This document shows positions 36,029 to 47,943 of a stretch of DNA of 64,000 nt, in pieces; position 1 is the first letter of the stretch; every line of letters begins with the position of its first letter. The notes under the pieces are model-generated. The model saw only the letters and a program-made list of their open reading frames with translations. It made no database searches and had not been told where the DNA came from. This DNA is from Liopterus haemorrhoidalis (lineage: Eukaryota; Arthropoda; Insecta; Coleoptera; Dytiscidae), in the NCBI GenBank assembly GCA_963971575.1, contig OZ020616.1:1694924-1758923 (forward strand), given 5' to 3'. Made by a program: the position numbers and the translations under genes.

Positions 36029-36671
36029 TAGCAATGATAGTGCTCCGCGACGAATTATTCTCGTGAAAAGTGCTCCGCGTATCAAAAACTTTAGTCTAGT
36101 GTACATGAGAGAACTCCGAACAATGAAAAATATAGTGGTGGGGGAAGGCTAGTAGGATAGTGACTATCTTGTTTACAAAACCACAATCCTATCCCAACTA
36201 CTAGCACCAGTACTAGGACTAGTTCAACCTTAAGCGCTTACAATAGGATAGTAGCTATCCTTGTTATTGTAAGCTTGCTACTAGCTCGTTTACAGCCTCA
36301 TGTAAACGAGCCATTACATAATTACCGGCACGTGTGTAGCGGCCCTAATACATGTTTGCGTTAAGTTTTCAAATTAGCAGTTTCACACATTGCTGTCGAT
36401 ATTCATATGTTAGTATAGAAATGAAAGTCTCAATATTTCACATTAAAATAAACTTCCAGTATTTGTTTAATTTGGTTAATATTTTTATAGTCTCGAACGT
36501 TTCAAAATCTATGCAAGAATGCGACATTCTGTTTACAATAAGAATTTAAAAAAATAGGATGTACTAAATATAGGTTCTAGTAGATATGGCGGAAGTCTAA
36601 AGGGGGGGGGGGGCAACACAGCGAGTAAACGTAAAGATATTTACACAATATTTAGTACAAACTGGACATAC

Positions 36672-36816
36672 TGCACAGTCGGCATCTCCAACGTAGCAGA
36701 AGTCCCCAGAGACGGAGGTCGGTACCCAGAGATGGTCCCCGTTGGCCGCGTTTTCGCTCCAGTCTGGCGTACAGCGGATTACCCGTTGCTCCGCTGTCTC
36801 TCCAACAACCACTTTC
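36672..36816 (-). CDS. Diacylglycerol kinase (zeta/iota, rdgA type), exon with first C1 start
   Basis: A 145-nt minus-strand exon, unusually GC-rich for the window. Acceptor GATTTCAG precedes 36816 and donor GTATGT follows 36672. It encodes [20 protein letters not shown] and [20 protein letters not shown] before ending in CA. DWSE, GxHxW and SGDFCYVG are hallmarks of the extended N-terminal C1 domain of class IV diacylglycerol kinases. It ends phase 0, matching the phase 0 start of the exon at 27605, whose CSACNVVVHMNC completes the finger. Earlier exons must lie to the right; I could not find them. A TA-flanked transposon begins 68 bp upstream of its acceptor. Confidence 0.8.
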
Positions 36817-36883
36817 CTGAAATCAACAACACACTGTTAAAAGATATTCAATACCAACATACATATTCATATTTGTAACAGTA

Positions 36884-38379
36884 AGGGCCGAGAGTTCCAG
36901 TTGCTAATAAACTGTCCAATAAGTTTATTAGCAACATATTTTTTTTTCCGAGAGTTCCACCCCGAAATAGTTATTAGGTTGCTAATAAATAGGCTTATTT
37001 GTCTAATAACTTATAGGCAACATGAAGTACTTAATAAAGTGACATATAACCAAAAACAAGTTCGCAAAATGTGTTAATATTTCAATTTTAATTGAAAAAC
37101 AGTATAATTTTAAAAGAATATACGAATGTGTAGTTTTTAAACATTTCTATAATGGTGATTTTAGTGTTTTATATACATTTAAGTTGTATTTTGACGAAAT
37201 CGACGATCTGTTTGGATGAATTTATAAATTATGGACAGCCGTTTTTAGAATATTTTGGGCATTTATTGTAAATGTGATATATAAAGAACAATATATAAAT
37301 ATATATTTTTAAATAAACATTGTCTTTTATTTTTACATATGTATTTATTTCAATTACGATTACAACACATTACAAACAATACTTTAAGCATTACTATTTA
37401 TATAAAAATTATAGAGAATAAGAAGACAGACGCAATTATTGGCAGAATAATAAAGATGTGTGGCTGAAAATTGCTGATAAGTTTAATTCATATTGTTTAA
37501 GGAATGTAAAATAAAGCAAAATATGGCTGTCTTCTTATTTTCAGTCACTTTTGTATTATAAAATGCTATTTTTAATAACTTCTCTTTTATCTATATTGTC
37601 CTCTTTTTCTGTGATAACATTTGTTGAACGCCGTTTAATTGTCATTTTAACAGTAACAGAAAAAATATACGTAATGTCATTGCATGTAAAGTCAAACTAT
37701 TTATTGTCAAAATATTTAATGTCAAAATATTCAGTGTCAAAATTTCATCTCACTTTAGCTCTACAAATTTACGTATAGCTCTATCCCTCTTGCACCGTGT
37801 TACTATCTTCATAAGAAATACCAATACAAAAACAAAATATTATGTTGCTAATAAACTATTAGAAGGATTTTGTAACTTGGAAATCACCAATAAATTTATT
37901 AGCTTCATAAATACAGTCTGTTCCAAACGGTTAAGCGGAACTAAATGGGAATTTAGTTCTTTTAGGTTGCCACGAGAAGGGACCTTGCTTGGGTTATTTC
38001 ATTTTTTACGTTGAGATGTCAAAATTTAAAATTTCAACAATGAAACCATGGAAACGAATGAAATATGCCAAAATTAAATATTTTTTTTTACGTATTTTAA
38101 TGACAAAAAAATAAATAAATGGGAAATTTGTATTAAGAATGACACAAAAAATCAAAATATAAAGAAAATGACATTTTAAAATGATATTAACCTTAACCAA
38201 AAAATGTTAATTGTAAGAATGATTTACAAACCTTAAACAAAACGGCCGAAAAGCACGATTTAAACGATGAAAGTAACTAGATTGCAAAATCTAGTTCCGC
38301 TTAACCGTTTGGAACAGACTGTATATTATGTGTCAAATAACTATTAGGGAGTTTATTAGGAACTGGAACTCTCGGCCCT
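36884..38379. mobile_element. TA-flanked long-TIR MITE, with another MITE inside
   Basis: Ends AGGGCCGAGAGTTCCAGTT and its near inverse (AACTGGAACTCTCGGCCCT), flanked by TA. CCGAGAGTTCCACC near 36947 and the GCTAATAAACTATTAG motif suggest multiple inverted copies inside. No transposase recognised. Interrupted by the element at 37914-38321. Confidence 0.75.
37914..38321. mobile_element. 408-bp MITE with perfect 29-bp TIRs
   Basis: Begins CAGTCTGTTCCAAACGGTTA and ends with its exact inverse, flanked by TA. It is inserted in the larger MITE. The TIRs match for 29 bp without a mismatch, so it is fairly young. A truncated inverted copy lies upstream of CYP-A (45390-45691). Confidence 0.85.
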
Positions 38380-38402
38380 TAAAAAGATTAGAACAATTAA
38401 TT

Positions 38403-38446
38403 AGGGTTATCCCCCTAATCCCCCCCCTGTCTACGCCACTGAATCT
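38403..38446. mobile_element. hAT-like right end fragment
   Basis: A C-rich run then GTCTACGCCACTG, resembling the hAT-type end CAGTGGCGTAGAC inverted. The rest of the element is not evident. Up to 39420 nothing else is recognised, apart from an A17 run at 38794-38810. Confidence 0.45.
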
Positions 38447-39429
38447 ATAAATCTATTATCCCAATAGTCCTCTTACTTCAAGCGATGCTTTGTTGATTTT
38501 GAAGGATCAACTCAAAAAATCAAAGTAACATCTATTTTACATTTTGTATGGTACTCGTGAAATCTATTCAAGGTTCTTGACTTATAGAATCCTATCAGAG
38601 AAATTATAAATATATATTAGCATATTACTTCCAAAATATGTGATTGCTTGTGCAATAAAACATTAACCTTGAAGTGTGATGAAACACTTGTTAATAATAT
38701 TCAGCTGATTTCAAATTTTGGATCAGTAGTCCATTAACAGTGAAAGTGACCGCAAGAAGAATTCAACGAACAAAAAAACAGGACTACCTCAACAAAAAAA
38801 AAAAAAAAAACATAATGAGTTATAAATAATTACGATCACATCTTCATAATGTCAAGTAAGTACAGACTTCTCAATCGGTTTTATTTATTAAAATTTGTTT
38901 CGAAATTGCACTTGATATTGATATTTGCACGTTTTAATCTACAAATAAAAAGGTGATATATGTATAGTGCGTTAAGCTATATTCAGAGCTCTTTAAATTA
39001 TTTGACTGTGCATTGTGCGTTATGGATATGTTAAGTAGATATTTTTAACATTCAAGGCAGCGTTTACAGCTCTGAAAATTAGTGTTTTACGAATAGTGCG
39101 ACATACGTGTGTCTTTAAACCAACTACTGTGGCTTCATAAAATGTTTATTATCTATTATATTTTCCTAATTCTGCTGTCCTAGATTTTTACTAACTAGTT
39201 TCGCAAGATATTTATCATCATGGTCTTACATTAGGTTTTGTTGTCTGTTACACAAAAGCCATCATTGCTGTGCGCCAAAAATTGTAACTAACTTTTGTTA
39301 GGTCTCTAAATTACTCTTTCTATCCTGATTTCGGTTACAATATTACGGTGTCCCTTTGGTTGATATTCGTACATGATTTTTTGCTTTTTATTTTCCAAAT
39401 GTTCTTTCCAGACGGATCTACAAGGTGTA

Positions 39430-40192
39430 ATAAAAAAGTTCATGCAAATTTTGAAATTCCCGCTCTACATTTATTGCATTCAGAGCCGTAGCAATGTTTC
39501 TGGCGCCCTTGACATATCTCTCTTACGGAACCTTGTGGGCTCCGTTAATCTAGAGATATTAAAAACTGTATACTTTTCACTCTTCCAGTCGCACATCTCA
39601 TATGCTCTTCTAGCTTGGGGTCACTCTTCAGCTGCTGGAAGAATTTGTGCCCTTCAACGTAGAGCTATAAGAGTTTTTGATGGCAAATCTTACAGAGAGG
39701 ATTGTAGACGCTCTTTTAGAACTCTAAAGATCATGATCCTACAATAATAAAGACAAATTCGTTTCCCATTCTGTATATCACACTCACGACACCAGACAGA
39801 AAAATAATCTAATTCCCAAATTTGCCGTATCAATAAAACAAAAAATAGCCTAAATTACTATTCTGCTCTATGTTTTAATAAAATACCAGAGAATCTCAAA
39901 AATCTACCTGTACGGAGTTTCAAGAGCTCTGTAAGAGATATATTAATTTCAAATCCTGTCTATACAATAGATGAGTTTTTTGATCTCCATATTGAATGAA
40001 ACTATTTTATAAGTACCTCAGTTTCAATTCTATTTCATCTAGTGATAATCTATCTAGTTAATTAGTAGCTGTGATTTATATTAAATATTATATTTTTATA
40101 TTACTTAAAATGTCTAAATGTTTTTGACTGACTAGAAACAAATTTGTATTGTAATATGGTCAATTTATATTATTATTATTATTATTATTAAG
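39430..40192 (+). pseudogene. LINE reverse transcriptase 3' end (Jockey-like)
   Basis: From about 39490 the frame reads RNLVGSVNLEILKTVYFSLF, SHISYALLAWGHSSAAGRIC and LQRRAIRVFDGKSYREDCRR. After shifts it continues NKIPENLKNLPVRSFKS and ends IDEFFDLHIE at a stop near 39998. YFSLFxSHxSYxxxxWG is the thumb region downstream of the reverse transcriptase core. The 3' UTR ends in (TTA)n at 40171-40190. 5'-truncated, as usual for LINEs. Confidence 0.8.
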
Positions 40193-40966
40193 CTCATCGA
40201 ATAGCATGCGTTTGTTTTGAACAAAATCATATCAATTCGTCTATTATTGGCTTTCAGTTTTAGTTTCAGATGAGTTCTTCTTTAGTTTATGAACACCAGA
40301 TGGCCGTAAACGTGTTTTCTGCATTTGGTGACCTGGAGACCGATAGCTGACTGTGTAATATCAAGAACTACGTTTGTAAGTGTCCTTTTTTTGATATTTT
40401 AGTGTAGGTCCTATTGCATTTTTTAATATCCTTGTTGTTAATTAATTGCCATGAACTTGTGTTAAAAATAAAGTACTAACTATAAGCGCTGAAGTCGAAA
40501 TTGAAGATCCTTTTGATGATAATTTTTTAATCATTCTCACTACAGACGTAAAGAATAGTTTTTTATTTTATGTCAGACGTCAAAAGATTATATTTTCGTT
40601 TAATGAATTCAAGTAAACAGGTAAGATAAATCTAGGAATGTTTACTCAGCAATTAGTTTTGAAGAGGTTGATAAAGTAATTTGTCAATCATCATTTTTGT
40701 TAATATCTCATAATGATAAAATAAATGTTATTAAATTCGTAGGTGCAATTTATAATGTACCTTATAATGTTTTTAAGAATTTAATTTTTATCGTTTGATC
40801 TTCAGTAGAAACTAAAATTTTTCTGTTATACAGTGACTGTCGTTATATAATTTCTACATTTTCTGTCGTTCTACATTTTCTGTCGTTATACATTGACTGT
40901 CATTATAAATTTTCTACATATACTATAGTTATACATTTTATACACTGACTGTTGTTATATATTATC

Positions 40967-41794
40967 TAAATAGATCATATTAGTGTGTCGTCACATACAT
41001 GTGCTGCCATCTGAGAGCTGAGTCCTTTGGAAGTTTTTGACAGGTTTAAAATACATGTGACATTACTTTTGTTACCTTAATTTTATGAATATCTTCAATT
41101 TTGGAGCAAAAAATATGTATTTTTGATAAATATATACTAATACATACAGTCCAGATACTTTATATTATAGAATAATGATTTTATAAATATATAAATAAGG
41201 ATTCGAAGATATATTTATAGGTTACGTTTTTAAATAATATGAACGTCGAAATATCTTTAATATTATATCTTTTATATTATATTTATTTAATTAACACTAA
41301 GTAATCATTAATATTATGTATTAGAATGCATAATGGTGTATTGTTTTGCTCCAAATTGTGACCATTACAGCTACATTTTTAATTACAATTTTACAACAGC
41401 TACGTTTATTGGCAGATGAAAATGAAAAACAGTAATGGATAAAATAAAAACAACATATTGTTCCTTCAAACCATTTAGATATGGCATACACACTTATTGC
41501 TATGTTACTTGCCATAATAACGATTATTAACGTAAAATTATCAAAAACCTGCAAAATAATATTGTTCTACAAAAATAATGACATATTAAATTATAATGTA
41601 TAAAATTCTTTAATAAATAAATATTGACTTGTAGTTTTGATGTGAAGCATTCTCTTACTTTGAAAACATAATTTATATTTCCAAAATACAATTTAACAAA
41701 AAAGCAACATGGTAAATTCAAATAAAAGGAATCCAACCGCGAGACGGCAGCACTGAATCCAATTTTGTGACGTAGTTACTAATATGGTCTATTG
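40967..41794. mobile_element. TIR element N1 copy 2
   Basis: Near-identical to 15594-16388 over its length, with AGATCATATTAGTGTGTCG at the left and ACTAATATGGTCTATTG at the right. The left terminal base pairs are mutated. Small indels (for example an added TTTTTGACAGG) distinguish it. Inserted in the satellite. Confidence 0.75.
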
Positions 41795-42033
41795 ACTGTC
41801 GTTATTTATTTTCGGGCGATATACATCGACTTTCGTTATACATTTTCTACAGCGAAAGTCATTATACAATTTCTACATTTACTGTCGTTATACATTTTCT
41901 AAATTGACGTGATAAAATTTATATTGGATACAACAATGCCCGATGGCGGCGCTACGAGCGCTGTGAACAGCTGATTGAAACGAGTAATGTGAAAGTTGTC
42001 CATATTTGTTTACATGTTAAATCATCGATTTGC

Positions 42034-42690
42034 AATGGATAATAAACAGCTATCTTTATTAAATTATTTTAATTTTTTAAGTGCAACACCTTCTTCTAGG
42101 TGTGTAGTTGAAGGAAAAGAGTTGTTAAACGCCGGAAATCTTATGTTGTGCGGAATTTTGGACAAAAATGATGAGCATGTCGACATATGTGGGTTATGTT
42201 TACAAGAAGCAGTTTGAGAACACCACCTCACGAAGTCACTGGGAAATTAAAATTTAGTAATGATGTTGAAGTTTTAAATATGTCCTGCACATGTAAAGCA
42301 GGAACTACATGCAAACACATTTCAGCTATCCTATTATTTTGTGCCAGGTGGTTAACAAACCAAAATGAAAGAAGCCAAGATCAGGGCATTTATTGATTGT
42401 GAAATATTTGTTTTATCTTTTTTTTGTGTGGTTTCTGTTGGTTTTACTTTTTGTTCCAGAAACAATATATTGAGTATGGAAATATTAACCAGCACAGATT
42501 TAAAATGCCTGTGGTCTACTTTTAAGAAACCTGTCTTACAACAGTATGAACCGAAACCTCTGTTAGAAACTCCTTGCCTAAATAAATTGATTAAAAACAA
42601 AAGCAGGCACTGAAAGTTCAGTGAAAATGTATTAGAAAAGCTGCGTACAGAATTTGAGACCGCTTACCCTAATTCTGCATTAAAATTACC
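42034..42690 (+). pseudogene. SWIM zinc-finger protein fragment
   Basis: Starts MDNKQLSLLNYFNFLS, with CVVEGKELLNAGNLMLCGIL and CGLCLQEA; a one-base frameshift at about 42214 leads to LRTPPHEVTGKLKFS and CTCKAGTTCKHISAILLF, the CxCxnCxH SWIM finger. A later segment from about 42462 after a TTTTGTTCCAG acceptor reads LKCLWSTFKKPVLQQYEPKP. I know this combination from uncharacterised repetitive insect proteins that often carry a YqaJ-type nuclease further on; no nuclease is seen here. The block 41916-43117 has weak inverted ends (ATATTGGATACAACA versus ATATTGGGCTCAACA), so it may be a transposed unit. Confidence 0.55.
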
Positions 42691-43655
42691 CGGGTAGATA
42701 TTTAATTATGTTCGAGAAGGATTTTTATAATTTAGTGTTTGTTTTTTATTTAATTTGTTTAATAAATACTAGTTTGTTATTATCACTTCCACAGCACCAA
42801 ATTTATTAACAGTTCACAAATTGTTTCTCATTTGGAAAATAGTGGAAGTAAATATTTTTGTTACTTCCTTTTCTAGAGTGACAGCCAAACACACACCAAT
42901 TTGTGTTATAATAACTCATTATAACATAAAGTAATATAAAAAAGAATAATAATTGCTATCAAAAGTTAATATAACAAACAAACTACAACACTAACTTTTA
43001 AAAGCAATACAAACTACACGAGAAAACACATGTAAACAATAAACTATTACTCGTTTCGCTTAGTTCAGTTATAGTCCGCTTGGCGTCACTTCATAGCGCT
43101 GTTGAGCCCAATATTTTCTACATTGACTATCGTTCTACATTTTCTGTCGTTATACATTGACCGTCGTTATACATTCACTGTCGTTCTACATTTTTGTCGT
43201 TATACATTTTCTGTTGGTATACATTGACTGTCGTAATACATTTTCTACATTGACTATCGTTCTGCATTTTATACACGGACTGTCGTTATACATTTTCTGT
43301 CGATATACATTGACTTTCGTTATACATTTTCTACAGCGACTGTCCTTATATATTTTTTAAATTGACTGTCGTTATATAATTTCTACATTGAGTGTCGTTA
43401 TACATTTTATACATTTTCTACTTTGAATATCAGGAGCATTTTACATACCAAATGTCATTTTTAAATTCTGCAATAATATCTACAATCTTCATTTTACTCA
43501 ATCTTGCGGACGTATTATTTAGTCAAAAATAAAATTGACAACTAATGTCATAATAGTATTTAAATATTTTCTGACATCTGACATATCTTTTATTTATCAA
43601 ACAATTGTTTTAACGCCATTCAAATAATTTGTCGAGTACTTAACAAAAGAATATC

Positions 43656-44700
43656 AAAAAATTGATGTGAAGTGTGAATTTTCACACATTTCAGGATTTC
43701 GCAGGTATTTATTAACTGTGTGATGATTATTTGGGATGCCAAAACAAATTTTATGTCAAAATACTTTTTTATGAATTTTAATTCGAGTGCCTAATACCAT
43801 TATTTAAGTTTCTAAATATGTGCAGTATATTTTTTATATAGCAAGGTTCATTAAGATTTTGAAAATTGCGCCTATGGGTTCCATTGGTTGCTTAAATCAT
43901 AAGCCTCGCCCTCTGCTACCTTCAAATATAGAATTAAATTATAATTTCAACACTTCCCACTGGCTATTAAATTTACGCTTTTAAAAATTAAATGCAACAT
44001 TTACCAAAATATAACTAGAATTTTGACAAAATAAAAATGCAAAAAAAAAAAACTGAAAAAATAAAAATTGACAGGATTCGAACACAGTTTCTTACAGTAG
44101 TTTCAACTCACTAAGCGACAACGCTACCATTGTACTAAACAGGATCACTCGTTTACTAGGTTAAATAGTGGATTAAATATATTACATATTATACTTAAAA
44201 ACACAAAAAATGCGTTATTTTCCGAAAACATAATCTGATCAAAAATTCCTGTCGTACTATTCCGGTTCACACCAATGTACATTACTGAGAATTTTTTCAG
44301 ATTTTTAGTTTAAACCATCTGGGCTACAGGGTGTGGGACAAAATTTTTGCACAATTTTGGCAAAAATCGCCTCAAAATAATTTATTTTTCAAAAATAAAA
44401 TCTTGATCGTTAATCCACATATCAAGGGCTTTCATTTGATACCCTACACAGAATTGTAAAGAAATATTTTTTTTTTTCGATGAGCATATATTTGTTTAAA
44501 TGTTTAGTGGGGTATGTTTTTTAGATGTTTTTGTATTTTTCCTATGTGCGGGTCAAAGAGTTGTATAAGTATGCCAAATTTCAACTCTCTAGGTTTAGCC
44601 TTTTGGCTACAATTTTTACCGAACAGACAGACAGACAGACAGACAGACGACAAAATGACGGTATAAGGGTTTTTTGGTCATACCTACAAAACCCTAAAAA
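43656..44700 (-). mobile_element. Helentron-like family 1 copy D
   Basis: 3' end AAAAATTGATGTGAAGTGTG at the left, GTGTGAATTTTCACAC hairpin, AGGATTTCGCAGGTAT, body, (GACA)n at 44626-44647 and TACCTACAAAACCCTAAAAA at the right end. A tRNA-like module lies at about 44055-44200 (minus strand: TTTAGTACAATGGTAGCG and GTGTTCGAATCCTG). Confidence 0.7.
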
Positions 44701-45389
44701 TGAACAAGTTAAAATGTCGTAGATAAATTAACATTCTACCTATCCTTCCTTATACCTAACTTTGTCGTATTGTTTTTAATTGATCTCCACATAAAATATT
44801 AAGTTTACATAAAACTTTGTTTAATAACATCTTATATTTTTATCTTATCTTTGTTCTTATTTCTTTTTTTTTAATGTCTTAAAAATTTCCGTCAGCAGTT
44901 GAACTATGGCTAATAAAAAGCCAATGAACCATGCCTAAAATTGTGTCAATTTTTTAATATCAGCTAAGTACTAAGATAATAAGCAGGCATAAGCAGATAA
45001 TAAGCATTTTTTTGGAAGTAAACCTCAAGCCAGTCGACGAAAACAAGTCTGGACAGGTGAGTGGACATTTTGCTTTCTTTAAAGAATTTGGGAGTGCACT
45101 GTATTACTAATTTGGTAAGTGTTTACAACATCCCACTTCACACTTGCGCATACGTCAAACACATGTCATTTGTTTAATATACAGAGATTCTAAACAAGTG
45201 GGACTGTGCAGAACTTTTATTTATGTCATTAAACTAGAAGATGGGTAGCTCGCTTCGCTCGGCTTCTTCTAACCAAACACTTACTAACCTAACCTAACCT
45301 AAGATAGTGTTTTTTCATTAAACTAGAAGATGGTTAGCTCGCTTCTAGAAACCATTGTTTTAGAGCCACTGGCAATTCTTTTATAACTG
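44701..45389. other. Non-coding, short telomere-like run and a direct repeat
   Basis: ACTAACCTAACCTAACCTAA at 45283-45302 contains CCTAA units, the insect telomere motif. AAACTAGAAGATGGGTAGCT at 45232 recurs with one change at 45320. No gene is recognised. Confidence 0.4.
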
Positions 45390-45691
45390 ACAATAAACAT
45401 TTTTTGGTTAAGGTTAATATCATTTTAAAGTGTCATTTTCTTTATATTTTGATTTTTTGTGTCATTCTTAATACAAATTTCCCATTTATTAATTTTTTTG
45501 TCATTGAAATATATAAAAAATAATAATTTAATTTTGACATACGGCATTCGTTTCCATGGTTTCATTGTTGGAATTTTAAATTGTGACATTCCAACGTGAA
45601 AAATGAAATAACCCAAGCAAGATCCCTTCTCGTGACAACCTAAAAGAACGAAATTCCCATTTAGTTCCGCCTAACCGTTTGGAACAGACTG
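45390..45691 (-). mobile_element. Truncated MITE in the CYP-A 5' region
   Basis: About 302 bp of the 408-bp MITE of 37914-38321 in reverse, ending in the terminus AACCGTTTGGAACAGACTG, 142 bp before the CYP-A start codon. The other end is lost. Confidence 0.8.
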
Positions 45692-45779
45692 TAACAATAA
45701 TAATCTCTAAATTGATCAATATCGGACTGTAATTCCTCTGGCATCCTCTACTGTTATTAATAGATAAATTTCTTGTTAC

Positions 45780-45781
45780 AG
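45780..45781 (+). promoter_or_regulatory. Putative 5' UTR splice acceptor of CYP-A
   Basis: TTTCTTGTTACAG precedes GAATTACTAAG 52 bp before the ATG. If used, CYP-A has a leader intron, and the MITE ending at 45691 lies in that intron rather than the promoter. Confidence 0.35.
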
Positions 45782-45833
45782 AATTACTAAGCATTGTTTA
45801 CAAACAACAAACTTAACCATAACATCAGTGAAA

Positions 45834-47879
45834 ATGTTATTAACAATAAGTTTTCTTGCTTACGTAGCAAGCTTCACTGTTGTGGCAGCAACTATAATAG
45901 TTATTTTTATAAAATACTCCCAAACCTACTGGAAGAAAAGAGGAGTGTATTCACCTCCTTCATTATTTCCATTTGGACACTTTAAGCAACTTTTCACAAT
46001 GCAGATGACGATGGGTGCAAATTTAAAAGTATACTACGACAAATACAAACAAAAAGGACATAAATTTATTGGACTTTATGTTTTTCATCAACCATCTCTA
46101 ATGATTTTTGATCCAACTTTAATAAAAACAATTTTAACGAAAGATTTCGAATATTTTACTGATCGAAATTTATTTGCGAACGAAGAAAGCGATCCTTTAT
46201 CTGGTCATTTGTTTAATTTGAGTGGACATAAATGGAAAACACTACGTCAAAAATTAACACCCACTTTTACTTCTGGAAAATTAAAACAAATGTTTCCAAC
46301 TCTTCTGGAATGTTCCAATGAACTATCAGATTGTTTAAATGAAGAAATTAAGAAACAAGAACCAATAGATATAAAGAAATATTTTGTTCAATACACTTCA
46401 GATGTTATTGGATCTTGCGCTTTTGGTATAGAATGCAATAGTTTCAAGAATCCAAATTCAGACTTCTTGAAGTATGGTAAAAAGAGTTTCAGTCCAAATA
46501 CATTTGATTTAATTAAAACCTTTTTTGGCAACGTTTGTCCATCAATAGCAACCTATATAAAACTACGTATTACAAATATAAGTGTACATAATTTTTTTAT
46601 GAATCTTGTAAAAGACACAGTGGAATATAGAGAGAATAACAATGTTTATAGAAATGATTTTATGCAATTGTTGTTGCAATTAAAAAATAAAGGTAAAGTG
46701 GATGATGAGCAAATTGATGATGGATCTAAATTGACTATAGATCAAATAGCAGCGCAAGTTTTTATATTTTTTCTTGCTGGATTTGAAACTTCTTCTACTA
46801 CTTTAACTTTTTGTTTATATGAATTGTCTAAAAATTCTGAAATTCAAAATAAAACCAGAAATGAGATTGTGAGTGTACTTAAAAAGCATGGTGGCCAAAT
46901 GACGTATGATTCTCTCATGGAAATGGCTTACACGGAAAGAGTAATATCAGGTAAGATAGATAGATAGATATAGGTCAGTCGTATAATCAACGCAGTTGGT
47001 CATTTTTCGTCATAACTTCAATGACAAATATTGTGGCGAAAAAATAACTAAATAGATTTTTTTTGTATGTGAATTATCTGTAATAGAATACGCCAACATG
47101 TGTCCCTGCGTAGGTGCGTGCTATGACGGCAAAAACAAATTTGAAGCGAGATTCCGAAATGTAACGAAATATTCCGAAGCTCGTCGAACTGTATATTGAC
47201 ATATAACGCGTGATAATAATAGTTGTTAATTGATATGTTTACACAAAAATAATATAAATTAAATTTATTAATAGCAGAAAAATAATTATTTTTAAAAATG
47301 TTTTGATGAAAATAAGTAAGAAAAATATGACTTTCTTTGCTTTGGTTAGCATACTCGCGTTTTAATTTGCAAATTTAGGTTCAATCCGCTCTCGAGGAAA
47401 TTAATTATATTTTTTCTGTTTTTTTTTGCATTTATATTTTGTTTAAATGATTTTTTAAAAATTCTAGTTATATTTGGGCAAGTGTTGCATTTAATTTTTA
47501 AAAGTATAAATTTAATAACCAATGGAAATTGTTGAAGTTGAATAAATGAAATCATAGGGGCGGAGTTATGACTTAAAACAACCAATGGAAGCCATAGGCG
47601 CAATTTTCAAAATCTTAATGAAACTTGCTAAATAATATATATATATTTATATATATATATATATACTGCACATATTTAGAAACCTAAATAATGGCATTAG
47701 GCATTCGAATTAAAAATAATAAAAAAATATATTTTAACATAAAATTTGTATAAAAGTATAAATTTAATAACCAGTGGAAATTGTTGAAGTTGAATAAATG
47801 AAATCATAGGGGCGGAGTTATGACTTAAAACAACCAATGGAAGCCATAGGCACAATTTTCAAAATCTTAATGAAAATTG

Positions 47880-47943
<64 letters not shown>

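Larger units (their letters stand above)
40825..43435 (+). repeat. About 26-bp satellite array, interrupted twice
   Basis: Units of the form CTGTCGTTATACATTTTCTA followed by CATTGA, variably shortened. Array pieces lie at 40825-40966, 41795-41915 and 43118-43435. The first gap is the TIR element 40967-41794, the second a 1.2-kb block with a SWIM-domain pseudogene. Reading frames through the array are chance. Confidence 0.85.

Noticed and set aside
43157..43360. A 67-codon protein with repeated hydrophobic motifs
   Set aside because: It is the 26-bp satellite read in one frame.
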